A stretch of DNA of 64,000 nucleotides from Pseudomonas brenneri (GCF_007858285.1 NZ_VFIL01000001.1:124001-188000), one strand, 5' to 3'; shown: positions 38,073 through 47,706, numbered from the stretch's first letter. Notes: generated from the letters alone by a model not told the origin. Numbers and translations: made by a program.

Positions 38073-39889
38073 GTGTTTCGCGGTACTTGAGCCTGGTCTT
38101 TGCATTGCTCTTGACCGAAACCGCCCAAAGCCAGGATCTGGATTGGCCGCAAATCCCCTACAACTATGTCGCCCAGGGTGAAAGCCTGCGTGATGTCCTG
38201 GCCAATTTCGCTGCCAATTACGACGGCTCGGTGATTGTCAGTGACAAGGTCAATGATCAGGTCAGTGGACGTTTCGACCTCGATGATCCTCAGTCCTTTG
38301 TGCAACTGATGACTTCGCTCTACAACCTGATCTGGTACTACGACGGTGCTGTTCTCTACGTATTCAAGGCCAGCGAAATGCAGTCGCGGCTGGTCAAGCT
38401 GGAGCAGATCGGCGAAACCGAACTGAGGCAGGCACTGGAAACTGCAGGTGTCTGGGAACCGCGATTTGGTTGGCGATCGGACATGAGGGGGCGGTTGGTG
38501 TACGCCTCCGGCCCCCCACGGTATCTGGATCTGGTAGAGCAAACGGCCCTGGCTCTTGAGCAGCAGCATGCTCTGCGTATTGAGAAGACCGGAGACCTGG
38601 CCGTGGAAATCTTTCCGCTCAAGTATGCAGTCGCCGAGGATCGGCGAATCAAGTATCGCGAAGACGATATTGATGCACCGGGCGTGGCGACCATTCTTGC
38701 TCGCGTGCTGAGTGACGCTAATGTGGTGTCGGTGGAAGGCGGACAGGACAGCCCTCGATTACCGACGCAGTCCGGGCGAGCCGTGGTTCAGGCCGAGCCT
38801 TCGCTCAATGCCATCATTGTACGCGATACCAAGGATCGCATGCCGATGTACCGGCGCTTGATCGCGGCACTGGATCGTCCTTCGGCGCGAATCGAGGTCG
38901 GTTTGTCGATTGTCGACATCAACGCGGAAAACCTCGCCGAACTGGGCGTGGACTGGCGCGTCGGTATAGGCGTCGGCCCAAACAAGCTGATCGACATTCG
39001 CACCACCAGCCAGAACATTGGCAGTCAGGGCAATACCAGCCCTGGTACCGCGCGAGAGGCCGGTGCCAGCCTGGTGGATAGCCGGGGGCTGGATTACCTG
39101 CTTGCCCGCATCACATTGCTACAGAGTCAGGGGCGCGCTCAGGTCGGTTCGCGGCCGACCGTGCTGACCCAGGAAAACACCCTGGCAGTGATTGATCACA
39201 GCGAAACCTATTACGTCAGCCTTGTGGGTGAGCGGGTGGCTGAACTCAAGGCGATCACCTACGGCACCATGCTGAAACTGACGCCGCGGGTCATCCAACT
39301 GGGCGATAAGCCAGAAATCAGCCTCAGCCTGCATATCGAGGACGGTAATCAGAAACCTAATAGCTCAGGAGCGGGCGGGGTTCCTACCATCGCTCGCACT
39401 GTGGTCGATACCGTGGCACGCGTGGGCCACGGACAGAGCCTGTTGATCGGCGGTATCTACCGTGATGAGCTCAGCGAATCCATGCGCAAGGTTCCGCTGC
39501 TGGGCGACATTCCGTATCTGGGAGCGTTGTTCCGGTTCAAGTCCAGTTTCACCCGTCGCTCGGTGCGGCTGTTTCTGATCGAGCCGCGCTTGATTGACAA
39601 CGGGCTAGGCCATTTTGTGGCGTTGGGCAGCAAGCGTGGCTATATGGATCAATTGCTCCAGGTGGATGAGCTGTCGAACCAGAGTCTTTCGTTGCAGAAA
39701 TTGCTCGGTACTGCGCAGTGCCAGGCACTGGGTCAGGCCCGCGAGCTCCAGCAAGTGCTGGCACAGGCAGGCAAGGACTCTTCGCTGATGGCATGCAGCC
39801 TGGGCAATGACACTACAGGCTGGCGTATTGCCGAGGGTGCCTGCGTCGAAGGTGTCGAACAGTGCGTCCGCGCACCGAAGAAGCCCTGA
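38060..39889 (+). CDS. pscC: PscC (SctC), outer-membrane secretin
   Basis: A 609-residue secretin. A signal peptide ends near TAQS-QD (residues about 22-25). N0/N1/N3 periplasmic domains follow ([42 protein letters not shown] segment). The C-terminal secretin core contains [16 protein letters not shown] and [19 protein letters not shown]...[19 protein letters not shown] 15 bases upstream is a possible alternative start. ExsB is the likely pilotin. Confidence 0.96.
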   Translation: MASLSVSRYLSLVFALLLTETAQSQDLDWPQIPYNYVAQGESLRDVLANFAANYDGSVIVSDKVNDQVSGRFDLDDPQSFVQLMTSLYNLIWYYDGAVLYVFKASEMQSRLVKLEQIGETELRQALETAGVWEPRFGWRSDMRGRLVYASGPPRYLDLVEQTALALEQQHALRIEKTGDLAVEIFPLKYAVAEDRRIKYREDDIDAPGVATILARVLSDANVVSVEGGQDSPRLPTQSGRAVVQAEPSLNAIIVRDTKDRMPMYRRLIAALDRPSARIEVGLSIVDINAENLAELGVDWRVGIGVGPNKLIDIRTTSQNIGSQGNTSPGTAREAGASLVDSRGLDYLLARITLLQSQGRAQVGSRPTVLTQENTLAVIDHSETYYVSLVGERVAELKAITYGTMLKLTPRVIQLGDKPEISLSLHIEDGNQKPNSSGAGGVPTIARTVVDTVARVGHGQSLLIGGIYRDELSESMRKVPLLGDIPYLGALFRFKSSFTRRSVRLFLIEPRLIDNGLGHFVALGSKRGYMDQLLQVDELSNQSLSLQKLLGTAQCQALGQARELQQVLAQAGKDSSLMACSLGNDTTGWRIAEGACVEGVEQCVRAPKKP

Positions 39890-39890
39890 C

Positions 39891-41195
39891 ATGGGTTGGA
39901 AAATTCGTTTCTATAGCGGCCTCAATCAAGGGGTTGAAGTGCCGCTGGCTGAAGGACGGGTAGTGATCGGTTCCGATCCGCTGCAAGCTGATCTGGTACT
40001 GGTCGATGAAGGCATTGCTCCGATCCACCTGGTGCTCGATGTCGACCCGCAAGGTGTACGCCTGTTGGAGTGGGCCGAAGGTAATCAGCCACTTCAGGAG
40101 GGGCAGCCGCTGGCTGGCGGCAGCGCGTTGCAGGCACTGGTCCGCCAGGCTTGTGGGCCGCTGCTGTGGGCCTATTGTGTTCAGGAACGGCAGTTCTGCG
40201 AGCAGCTGCCTCTGGCTGCCAACCCTCACGAACGGCGCAGGGCGCAGCCGCGAGTGCGTTGGGGTGGGCGATTGCTGCTTGGTATCAGTGCACTGTTGCT
40301 GGCAGGTCTCATTGCTTTGCTTGGCGCCCCCTGGTCGTCTGGGAGCGGTGGCATGGACAGCGAGGACCCGGTCGTCGCCTTGCGCAGCTTTTTACGTGAT
40401 CGCCAGTATCAGTTTGTGCAACTCGGTGAGCCTCAAGGCAATGGCAGTATTGCGCTCACCGGTTATCTGGAAGACAACCGCACGCGGCTGGCATTGCAGC
40501 AGTACCTGGAACGTAGCGGCCTGACGTACCGGCTCGACGTACGCACCCTGGAAGAGATTCGCCAGGGGGTGGAGTTCATCCTGCAGAAATTCGGTTATCG
40601 CCAGGTACGCACGGCCAATGGGGACCAGCCTGGCTGGATTCGCCTCACCGGTGAACTGGCACTTGAGGATGAGCATTGGCTGCAAATCGAAAGTTTGCTC
40701 AAGGTCGATGTGCCTGGCTTGCTGGGGGTGGAAAACCATGTGCGGCTTGCCGGATCGCACCTCAAGCGGCTCGATCAGATGCTTGCCGACTCTGGTCTCG
40801 ACGCGGTGCTGGCTTATCAGGACAAAGGTGAGCGAATTGAAGTGCGCGGGCAACTTGATGAGGCTCAACTCAACGCGTTCTACAAGCTGCAGCGTGATTT
40901 TCGCCAGGAGTTCGGCGCACGTCCGGCCCTGGACCTGGTGAGTCGCAACAAACGCGGCAGCACCGATGATCTGGAGTTCGTGGTGCGTTCGGTGTCCTTC
41001 GGCAAAGTGCCGTATGTGGTGCTGAGCGATGGTCAGAAATACCCGGTCAATGCCTCTACTGCGCAAGGCGTGAGGGTGCTGGCGATCAATGCCGACACCG
41101 TGATCGTCAGCCGTGGCAAACAACAATTCATCATCAATCTAAAGGGGGAACCGCTCAATGATGACGGTTTTGGAGGAGCGTCTGTGCGCCGCTGA
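39891..41195 (+). CDS. pscD: PscD (SctD), inner-membrane ring protein
   Basis: A 434-residue protein with a cytoplasmic FHA-like domain (about 1-100; WKIRFYSGLNQGVEVPLAEGRVVIGSDP), one membrane helix (LLLGISALLLAGLIALLG, about 125-142) and three periplasmic ring-building domains. It forms the inner-membrane ring with PscJ. The ATG at 39891 begins one base after the pscC stop and fits the family. Confidence 0.95.
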   Translation: MGWKIRFYSGLNQGVEVPLAEGRVVIGSDPLQADLVLVDEGIAPIHLVLDVDPQGVRLLEWAEGNQPLQEGQPLAGGSALQALVRQACGPLLWAYCVQERQFCEQLPLAANPHERRRAQPRVRWGGRLLLGISALLLAGLIALLGAPWSSGSGGMDSEDPVVALRSFLRDRQYQFVQLGEPQGNGSIALTGYLEDNRTRLALQQYLERSGLTYRLDVRTLEEIRQGVEFILQKFGYRQVRTANGDQPGWIRLTGELALEDEHWLQIESLLKVDVPGLLGVENHVRLAGSHLKRLDQMLADSGLDAVLAYQDKGERIEVRGQLDEAQLNAFYKLQRDFRQEFGARPALDLVSRNKRGSTDDLEFVVRSVSFGKVPYVVLSDGQKYPVNASTAQGVRVLAINADTVIVSRGKQQFIINLKGEPLNDDGFGGASVRR

Positions 41196-41364
41196 CATGG
41201 ACTTTGAACAGCAGATACGCGCGCAACTGCAACAGGCCAGGGCCTGCGTCAAACGTCGTTTGATCGGCGGCAGTGATCCTCAGCAGTATCGGCAATGGCA
41301 GATGGAAGCTCAGGCAGTCGAGGCCGCCATCAGCATTCTCAACACCCTCAAGGGAGCTTCATGA
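41158..41364 (+). CDS. pscE: PscE (SctE-type) needle co-chaperone
   Basis: A 68-residue helical protein of the YscE/PscE family that, with PscG, keeps the needle subunit soluble. AAGGGGG stands eight bases before the ATG at 41158; the next codon is also ATG. It overlaps pscD by 38 bp and pscF by 4 bp. Similarity is modest, so the call leans on size and position. Confidence 0.85.
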   Translation: MMTVLEERLCAADMDFEQQIRAQLQQARACVKRRLIGGSDPQQYRQWQMEAQAVEAAISILNTLKGAS

Positions 41365-41618
41365 TGGCATCGATCTTTACCAATGACAGTAGCGTCAACA
41401 CGCTCGACAAAGTCGCGGAAAACCTCAAGGACCAGGCCAACAACGCCAACAAGGAGGTCGGTGATGCGATTGCCGCTCTCAAGGACTCTGCGGATAACCC
41501 GGCGCTGCTGGCCGAGCTGCAACACAAACTCAACAAGTGGTCGGTGATCTACAACATCAACTCGACTGTCACCCGTTCGATGAGAGACCTGATGCAAGGC
41601 ATCCTGCAGAAAATCTGA
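41361..41618 (+). CDS. pscF: PscF (SctF), needle subunit
   Basis: An 85-residue needle protein. The block NPALLAELQHKLNKWSVIYN and the ending MRDLMQGILQKI are almost identical to P. aeruginosa PscF. The start is ATGATG; either ATG is possible, and AGGGAG precedes both. Its chaperones pscE and pscG flank it. Confidence 0.97.
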   Translation: MMASIFTNDSSVNTLDKVAENLKDQANNANKEVGDAIAALKDSADNPALLAELQHKLNKWSVIYNINSTVTRSMRDLMQGILQKI

Positions 41619-41620
41619 TT

Positions 41621-41971
41621 ATGGACAGTTCATTGAAAGGGCTGATGGCAGAACTAGCCCTGGCCGGTAGCGGTCATCACTGCCACGAAGAAGCACAGCA
41701 CATTGCCAACTGGCTTGAGCAGGTCGAGGGGCAGGAGGAGGCCGCGTGCCTTATCCGTCTTTCCAGCCTGATGAACCAGGGACATTACCAACAGGCGCTG
41801 GTGCTGGGCGAGGGCAAGCCGTGGCCGGCACTTGCGCCTTGGCTGGCGTTGTGTGAATGGCGGCTGGGCTTAGGCACCGCGTTGGATCGGCGCCTGGCCG
41901 AGCTGGCGGCGAGCGAAGACCCGCGGCTGCAGCAGTTTGCCCAAGGCATGCGTGACCCGGAGGGGGCATGA
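41621..41971 (+). CDS. pscG: PscG needle chaperone (TPR-like)
   Basis: A 116-residue TPR-fold chaperone that, with PscE, caps the C-terminal helix of PscF. The repeated helical pattern (LAELALAGSGHHCHEEAQHIANWLE-like and MNQGHYQQALVLGEGK) fits the family. It starts 2 bp after pscF and overlaps pscH by 4 bp. Confidence 0.91.
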   Translation: MDSSLKGLMAELALAGSGHHCHEEAQHIANWLEQVEGQEEAACLIRLSSLMNQGHYQQALVLGEGKPWPALAPWLALCEWRLGLGTALDRRLAELAASEDPRLQQFAQGMRDPEGA

Positions 41972-42549
41972 ACCGGATCGACTCGGCGCCCGGGCAACTG
42001 CCGCCTCGTGATGCACGGGACACTCGACCTGCGTTACCCGCCGAGCCCGGTCAGGCACAAGCATTTGACGCGGCAATGAAACCTGCTGCGGTGTCGCCCA
42101 AGCCTGTCTCGATCGACGCCCCCTTGCAGCTCTGGTTGCATGGTACGGATCTGACAACTGCACTGACGGGTATGGATGTCCGTCAGCAGTGTGACGCCGT
42201 GTGGAAGTGGTATCGCCAGGATCTGCCGGAATCGGCCGAAGGGCGTCGTGGTGAACTGCTCAACTGGCTGATGCAGGGCCTGTCGGATCGCTTGCTAGTG
42301 CGCTTTGGGCAACAACACCTGGGACTTGAACAGGATCGTCTGGCGCTCAAGGACATGCTCAAGGAGCAGGCACCGTTCGGCAAGCAACAGGAAACCCTGT
42401 TGCTCAACGTACTGAGTGAGGTCAAGGGCGTCGAGGGCAGTGACTACCTGCAGGCGATTGTGCGCCGCGAGTTGCAGATCCTGATCCCTGTGAACGCAAT
42501 GATCAAAAACATGATGAGTTTTACCCACTCACCCGATTTGGAGTCGTGA
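41968..42549 (+). CDS. pscH: PscH (YscH/YopR-like) secreted protein
   Basis: A 193-residue protein of the YopR family, an early secreted protein with a possible role in controlling needle assembly. A disordered N-terminal third precedes a helical core (QCDAVWKWYRQDLPESAEGRRGELLNWLMQGLSDRLLVRFG). It overlaps pscG and pscI by 4 bp each. Confidence 0.88.
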   Translation: MNRIDSAPGQLPPRDARDTRPALPAEPGQAQAFDAAMKPAAVSPKPVSIDAPLQLWLHGTDLTTALTGMDVRQQCDAVWKWYRQDLPESAEGRRGELLNWLMQGLSDRLLVRFGQQHLGLEQDRLALKDMLKEQAPFGKQQETLLLNVLSEVKGVEGSDYLQAIVRRELQILIPVNAMIKNMMSFTHSPDLES

Positions 42550-42887
42550 TGGACGTTAGTCAGATAAGTCAGGCCACTGTCACCAGTCTCGATGAGCTCA
42601 AGGCACCCCAGGCCAATGCCGGGCAAGTCACCGATTTTGAACAGGCGATGGGCAAGGGTGGTGAGAGCCTGGGAGGTAATTTGCTCAACGAAATCGGGCA
42701 GATCAAGGAACGTTTTTCGCAGGCCAAGCATGAACTTGAGGTCGAGCTTTCGACGCCAGGCGACGACCCGAGCAGCCTTATGCAGATGCAGTGGTCGCTG
42801 ATGCGTATCAGCATGCAGGAGGAACTGATAGCCAAGACGGTAGGGCGCATGAGTCAGAACGTCGAAACGCTGATGAAAACCCAATAA
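42546..42887 (+). CDS. pscI: PscI (SctI), inner-rod protein
   Basis: A 113-residue inner-rod protein. The C-terminal helical region ([38 protein letters not shown]) is typical of YscI/PscI; the N-terminal half is variable. It connects the needle to the export gate. Confidence 0.92.
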   Translation: MMDVSQISQATVTSLDELKAPQANAGQVTDFEQAMGKGGESLGGNLLNEIGQIKERFSQAKHELEVELSTPGDDPSSLMQMQWSLMRISMQEELIAKTVGRMSQNVETLMKTQ

Positions 42888-42895
42888 GGTGCTGT

Positions 42896-43633
42896 GTGAA
42901 GAGACTCAATCGAATTCTGATGGTGCTGGCCGTGTTACTGCTCACCGGTTGCAAAGTCGAACTCTATGCCGGTGTCAGCCAGAAAGAAGGCAACGAAATG
43001 CTGGCGTTGCTGCGCACCGAAGGAATCTGGGCAGCCAAGCAGCCCGACAAGGACGGCAAGGTCAAATTGCTGGTCGAGGAGTCCGATATCGCCGAGGCGA
43101 TTGATGCACTCAAGCGCAAGGGCTATCCGCGCGAGAGTTTTTCCACGCTCAAGGATGTTTTCCCCAAGGAGGGGTTGATCTCCTCGCCGGTCGAGGAGCG
43201 AGCTCGGCTCAACTACGCCAAGGCCCAGGAAATTTCCCGAACCCTTTCTGAAATCGATGGCGTACTGGTCGCCCGGGTGCATGTAGTGCTGCCTGAAGAC
43301 CGCGACGGCCTGGGTAAAAAGTCGTCGCCTGCCTCGGCGTCGGTATTTATCAAGCATGCGGCGGATATCCAGCTCGATGCCTACATTCCGCAGATCAAGC
43401 AATTGGTGAACAACGGCATTGAAGGGTTGAGTTACGACCGCATCAGCGTAGTGCTGGTACCTTCGGCCGATGTGCGGCAAGTTCCGCTCGCCCCACGTTA
43501 TGAAACAGTCTTCTCGATTCAGGTGACTGAAGAGTCGCGCAGCCGGTTGCTGGGGCTGTTCGGGTTAATGGTGGCGCTGCTGGTGGTCAGCAACCTCGGG
43601 CAATATGTGTGGCAGCGCAGCAGGCTTTCGTGA
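42896..43633 (+). CDS. pscJ: PscJ (SctJ), inner-membrane ring lipoprotein
   Basis: A 245-residue lipoprotein of the YscJ family. The lipobox [12 protein letters not shown] gives Cys20, followed by two periplasmic ring domains and a C-terminal membrane helix ([23 protein letters not shown]). The GTG at 42896 follows AAGG and gives a signal peptide of normal size. It forms a ring of 24 with PscD and overlaps pscK by 1 bp. Confidence 0.95.
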   Translation: MKRLNRILMVLAVLLLTGCKVELYAGVSQKEGNEMLALLRTEGIWAAKQPDKDGKVKLLVEESDIAEAIDALKRKGYPRESFSTLKDVFPKEGLISSPVEERARLNYAKAQEISRTLSEIDGVLVARVHVVLPEDRDGLGKKSSPASASVFIKHAADIQLDAYIPQIKQLVNNGIEGLSYDRISVVLVPSADVRQVPLAPRYETVFSIQVTEESRSRLLGLFGLMVALLVVSNLGQYVWQRSRLS

Positions 43634-44274
43634 TGACGTTGCTGTTGACGCCCTACCAGCTACGGTTTTGCCCGGCCCGTTACATTCACCCTACACGCCT
43701 CCCATCTTCGCTGGCGGGCCTGACCGAAACCCTGGACCACTGGCGCCGGCACAGGGGGATCAATGCATGGCTGCTCAATGAGTTTGCGCTGGGCATCGAG
43801 TATGAGTTGCCACCCATGCTCGGCGGCCTCGCGTTCTTTGAACAGGCCGCGCTGGAAAAGACCCTCGGTTATCTGGGCGCACTGCTGCATGGTCACGCGA
43901 TTCGGCAAGTGCTGGACGCGCAAAACCTGCGGCGGGTTCACGCTGCGATTGGCGAAGCCGGGCATCGCTACTGTCTGGAACAACTGGAACTGATTATTGG
44001 CTCCTGGCCGCAAGGCTGGCAGCAACCCTTGCCAGCAGGAGAACTTGTTGATTGCCTGCGCCAGCGCGCGCTGGAGTTCTGGCTGCTGGCCTGTGATGAC
44101 GCACCCTCGGGATTTTCCAGGCGCCTGGCTTTACGCCTGGCGCCTGGCGAATCCCGGTTATTGGTGTCCCCTCAGCGTTGGCATGTCAGTAGCAGCCAGC
44201 GTCCATTGGCCCAGGCGTTGTGTCTGAAAATCGCCCGACAAGTGAGCCCGCAATGCTTCCATTTATTGAAATAA
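43633..44274 (+). CDS. pscK: PscK (SctK), sorting platform adaptor
   Basis: A 213-residue cytoplasmic protein of the YscK family that joins the sorting platform to the inner ring. The ATG at 43633 overlaps the pscJ stop (TGATG). Family similarity is visible mainly in INAWLLNEFALGIEYELPP and LQFWLLACD-like segments (here LEFWLLACDD). It overlaps pscL by 22 bp. Confidence 0.89.
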   Translation: MTLLLTPYQLRFCPARYIHPTRLPSSLAGLTETLDHWRRHRGINAWLLNEFALGIEYELPPMLGGLAFFEQAALEKTLGYLGALLHGHAIRQVLDAQNLRRVHAAIGEAGHRYCLEQLELIIGSWPQGWQQPLPAGELVDCLRQRALEFWLLACDDAPSGFSRRLALRLAPGESRLLVSPQRWHVSSSQRPLAQALCLKIARQVSPQCFHLLK

Positions 44275-44936
44275 AAGCATCTGAAGTCCGCCTCGCACCG
44301 GATCAGGTTCTGCTGCGCAGCGCTGACTATCAAGACTACCTGACGGCAGGCGAGTTGGTTGAAGTCGCGCGCAAACGTGCCGAGGAAATCGAGCGTGCTG
44401 CCCATGATGTCTATGAGCAACAGAAGGCGTTGGGCTGGCAGGCCGGCATCGAAGAGGCGAACAAGCGTCAGGCTGTGCTGATTCAGGAAACGCTGTTGCA
44501 GTGTCATCAGTATTACCGCGAGGTCGAGCAGCAGATGGGCGGTGTGGTGCTGCAAGCGGTGCGCAAGATCCTTCAGCATTACGACAATATCGAGCTGACG
44601 TTACAAGTGACACAACAGGCGTTGTTGCTAGTCAGTAATCAGAAACAGGTCATTTTGCATGTGCATCCGGATCAGGTACTTGAGGTGCGCGAGCAGATTT
44701 CCCGAGTGCTCAAGGACTTCCCGGAGGTGGGCTATGTCGAGGTCGTCGCCGATGCCCGACTCGACCAGGGTGGCTGCATCCTTGAGACCGAGATCGGCAT
44801 CATTGACGCGAGCGTTGGCGGCCAATTGGGGGCACTGGAAGCCGCTTTGAAGCAAACGTGGGGGCATAAGGCGCGAGTGTCTGCCCCTTCGATCGACAGA
44901 CAATTCGAAGAGCAATCATTGGAAACGCTAAATTGA
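44253..44936 (+). CDS. pscL: PscL (SctL), ATPase stator
   Basis: A 227-residue FliH/YscL-family protein that ties the SctN ATPase to the C-ring. A long central helix (ELVEVARKRAEEIERAAHDVYEQQ) leads to the C-terminal domain with LRKILQHYDNIELTLQVTQQAL-like pattern and DARLDQGGCILETEIGIIDASVGGQL, the most conserved part. The ATG at 44253 gives the usual MLPFIEI beginning. It closes the exsD-pscB-L operon. Confidence 0.94.
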   Translation: MLPFIEIKASEVRLAPDQVLLRSADYQDYLTAGELVEVARKRAEEIERAAHDVYEQQKALGWQAGIEEANKRQAVLIQETLLQCHQYYREVEQQMGGVVLQAVRKILQHYDNIELTLQVTQQALLLVSNQKQVILHVHPDQVLEVREQISRVLKDFPEVGYVEVVADARLDQGGCILETEIGIIDASVGGQLGALEAALKQTWGHKARVSAPSIDRQFEEQSLETLN

Positions 44937-44986
44937 TAAAAAAACGTCTGATACTGAAAAGGCCGCAAAACCCATTCCCTTAGTAT
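44937..44986 (+). promoter_or_regulatory. ExsA-dependent promoter of exoU-spcU
   Basis: GTC (44946-44948), 6 nt, TGAAA (44955-44959), 21 nt, -10 TAGTAT (44981-44986). An A-tract TAAAAAAA (44937-44944) stands only one base before GTC; in the usual three-base register the octamer would read GATAAAAA. The core and -10 fit the other sites well. It lies just after the pscL stop, so the effector pair has its own ExsA control. Confidence 0.75.
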
Positions 44987-45024
44987 TTGCTCCAGTCAAC
45001 AACTGACTTGCCCCAGGAGCCTTT

Positions 45025-47064
45025 ATGCTAATTCCGTCTTCAGTCAACGCACTTGCCGGTACCAGCCGGCCGCAGGAAATTACTCCGCCCAAGGATCAAC
45101 AACCGCCCAAGGCCACGTTGTCCACGGACCCTGTGGGCCAGGGTTTGACGGCGGCACTCAAGAGCAGCATCGGTGTAGCCGTCAGCGCGCAATTGCCGGA
45201 TATCAGTCGGGCCGTCCTGGTGGCACCGCAACCCGAAGGCGCGTCGCAGTTGATCGCCGAAGGCGCGGGGAAGCGGCAGGTTACGCTGCGCAGTTTCGAG
45301 AACGGTGTCACCGAGGTCAAACTGACCCGGCCACCGTTGACCGGCCTGGTTCTCAGCGGCGGTGGTGCCAAAGGCGCAGCGTATCCAGGCGCTATTTCAG
45401 CGCTCGAAAACAAAGGCGCGCTGGATGGTATCAAGAGCATTTCCGGATCTTCGGCCGGGGCAATCACAGCGGCACTATTGGCGTCGGGGATGAGCGCTGG
45501 TTCGTTCAAGAGCCTGTCCGATAGCATGGACTTGATCTCCCTGCTCGACAGCGGCAAAGGCTGGATGAAAAAGCTCCAGCATCTTAACTCTGGCCTAGGC
45601 AAGTTGATAACCTTCGGCAACAACGGCGTGGTCGCCAGCATTGTGCGCTTGCTGTACAACATCCTCCCCCGCATGGGTTCAGAAGCGGCGCCACTGGAAA
45701 AAGTCCTGCGCACGGAGTCCAGCAAGTCCGTACTGAGCCAGATTGCGGCCCATCCCGAGGTCGCTCGGCAACCCGCCGTCAATGCGATTGTGCAAAAACT
45801 GCAAAAGGGCGGCGCAGTCACCTTCAGCGACCTGTCCGTGCTCAACAGACAGATCCCGCAGATCAAAGAATTGAACATCACCGGTACGGCAATGTATGAA
45901 GGCCGTCCGCAGTTGGTGGTATTCAATGCCGACCTGACTCCCGACATGGACATCGCCCGCGCCGCGCACATTTCCGGTTCGTTCCCGCTGGTGTTCAAAC
46001 AAATGGGCGAAACCAACCATCCGTTCCAGGCAGAGAACGAGCGTACCAAGTTCCAGGACGGTGGCGTGATGCTCAATGTTCCGGTAGCGGAAATGATCAA
46101 CCAACAGTTCTCGAACAGCCCGCTACGTCAAGATGACAACCTCATTCTCAAGTTTCCTGAGGACGCAGTTCCCGACAAGGGCCCTAGCAAGTACCGCCCC
46201 AGTGTTTTCGAGTGGGTTGTGGGGGCTCCGTTGGGTGCACAAGCGGCATTGCAGGCGCGCGGGCTTGCAGCGCTGGAGGACCAGACCGTCGTGGTACCGC
46301 TCAAAACAGGGTCGGGTGACTACAGCGGCATGCTCAGCGGAACCCTGAATTTCACAATGCCCGATGGCGTCAAGAACGAACTGCAATCGCTGTTGCACAA
46401 AGAAGTCGGCAACCATCTCGATAACCGTTTGCAGGCCCGTGAGGCCCACACGTTTGCAACCATGGAAAGCGCGCTGCTGGCGTTGGACGATGAAATGCTT
46501 GCCAGCGTTTCGGCGCAAGACCCGGTTCGTACGGCGGATGTCGTGCAATTCAGGCGGGCGGCGACGGAGGCTTTTTCTGAACTCACAGTGGCCATCCTTT
46601 CGGCCAAGGACATGAAACTGTCCGAAGGCATGAATTCGGCTTTGGCGCGCCTCGATACGTTGGCGTCGACCCCGGAGCGCAAGGCGTGGGTGGCCAATAC
46701 GCTGAACAGTACCGATAACACCGACCATCAGCGCTTGTTGGGGGCCTTGCGCGACACGCCTGTGGAGTCGCCGGTATTGAAAGCTGCGGTCGATGAAATG
46801 CGCAGACGTGATGTGGCGGTGATCGCCGACAACATCCGCAAAGAAGTGATTCTGCCGTCCCTTTATCGTGTTGGCCAGCCAGCCTCCAACGTCGCGCTGC
46901 TCAATCGTGTCGAGCACAGCCTGATGCGTGCGATAAGCCCGGCCCAGATCAATCAGGCCCTGGACGATCTTATCGATAACTACGGCGCGCGAAACAAACC
47001 CTGGAGCAAGCCGTCGAGCTCCACCACTGTCGAAATGGCCAAGGCCTGGCGAATTGCGGAGTAA
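45025..47064 (+). CDS. exoU: ExoU-type patatin-like phospholipase effector
   Basis: A 679-residue effector of the ExoU family, close in length to P. aeruginosa ExoU. The patatin domain shows the oxyanion loop SGGGAKG (111-117), the nucleophile motif GSSAG with Ser143, and the catalytic Asp345 in QDGGVMLN. The C-terminal third (about 480-679) corresponds to the ubiquitin- and membrane-binding region. The first 90 residues are polar, as expected for chaperone binding and secretion. ExoU acts in the host cell as a phospholipase A2 activated by ubiquitin. It has its own ExsA-type promoter, and its chaperone gene follows. Confidence 0.94.
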   Translation: MLIPSSVNALAGTSRPQEITPPKDQQPPKATLSTDPVGQGLTAALKSSIGVAVSAQLPDISRAVLVAPQPEGASQLIAEGAGKRQVTLRSFENGVTEVKLTRPPLTGLVLSGGGAKGAAYPGAISALENKGALDGIKSISGSSAGAITAALLASGMSAGSFKSLSDSMDLISLLDSGKGWMKKLQHLNSGLGKLITFGNNGVVASIVRLLYNILPRMGSEAAPLEKVLRTESSKSVLSQIAAHPEVARQPAVNAIVQKLQKGGAVTFSDLSVLNRQIPQIKELNITGTAMYEGRPQLVVFNADLTPDMDIARAAHISGSFPLVFKQMGETNHPFQAENERTKFQDGGVMLNVPVAEMINQQFSNSPLRQDDNLILKFPEDAVPDKGPSKYRPSVFEWVVGAPLGAQAALQARGLAALEDQTVVVPLKTGSGDYSGMLSGTLNFTMPDGVKNELQSLLHKEVGNHLDNRLQAREAHTFATMESALLALDDEMLASVSAQDPVRTADVVQFRRAATEAFSELTVAILSAKDMKLSEGMNSALARLDTLASTPERKAWVANTLNSTDNTDHQRLLGALRDTPVESPVLKAAVDEMRRRDVAVIADNIRKEVILPSLYRVGQPASNVALLNRVEHSLMRAISPAQINQALDDLIDNYGARNKPWSKPSSSTTVEMAKAWRIAE

Positions 47065-47070
47065 GCTTGA

Positions 47071-47481
47071 ATGTCATTGAAAGACTGGTTGGAACAATGG
47101 GATCTGGCGATGCCGCCAGAGGATCAGCACACCTGCCGTCTGCACATTGGCGAGGGTCCCGAGGTGGTACTGGAGCGAGTACCGCATGGCTGGCTGATCG
47201 CCCTGCACCTGGGCGCGCTGCCCAAGCGATTGCTGCAAGGTGTGGTACTTCAGTTGTTGCAGGTCAACAGCCCATTCTCGGTGCTTGCCCCCGTCAGACT
47301 GACCGCTGATGTCGCTGGCGATCTGGTGCTGTGGGTCGAGGCGTTGGACGGGCAGACCGATGTCGAGAGCCTGAACGCCTGGTATGGCAAGTTGCTCCAG
47401 GGGCATGTCTTGTTCAGATCGTTGACCGAGCCAGGTGCGACGCTGTCCGATGCGCCCTTGTCAGGTGGGATCTTTGTCTGA
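47071..47481 (+). CDS. spcU: SpcU-type chaperone for ExoU
   Basis: A 136-residue acidic class I chaperone, nearly the length of P. aeruginosa SpcU. The segment FSVLAPVRLTADVAGDLVLWVEAL fits the chaperone beta-sheet. It starts 6 bp after exoU, the same pairing as in P. aeruginosa. It is the last gene of the T3SS region. Confidence 0.92.
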   Translation: MSLKDWLEQWDLAMPPEDQHTCRLHIGEGPEVVLERVPHGWLIALHLGALPKRLLQGVVLQLLQVNSPFSVLAPVRLTADVAGDLVLWVEALDGQTDVESLNAWYGKLLQGHVLFRSLTEPGATLSDAPLSGGIFV

Positions 47482-47513
47482 ATGGGCTGAGTTGGCCGGT
47501 AGCTTTCAACTGT

Positions 47514-47552
47514 GAAATGACGCCGGGGCCTAATGGGGCCCGGTGTCATTTC
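47514..47552. terminator. Strong hairpin after spcU, candidate terminator
   Basis: GAAATGAC and GTCATTTC bracket a GC-rich stem (CCGGGGCC / GGGGCCCGG) with one G-T mismatch and a small TAAT-type loop. No long T-run follows, but the placement 33 bp after the spcU stop suggests transcript end formation. Confidence 0.6.
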
Positions 47553-47668
47553 GGGGCTTCAAAAATTCAGTTCAAGACTGCGCCGGTGATACCGCATTGG
47601 TCATGCAGGCGATCTACGTTCAAACCGTAGAAGTTTTCGGCATGCAATTACAGAGTTCTTATATATCA

Positions 47669-47706
47669 AAAAGGAATAAATAAATAGTTATTTATTCCTT
47701 TTGTTG
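47669..47706. terminator. AT-rich hairpin, bidirectional terminator candidate
   Basis: A perfect 15-bp stem (AAAAGGAATAAATAA with its complement) and a four-base ATAG loop, ending in TTTTG. It lies between the spcU hairpin and the mop gene and would separate the T3SS from the metabolic genes to the right. The rest of the 47482-47778 gap holds nothing I can name. Confidence 0.65.
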
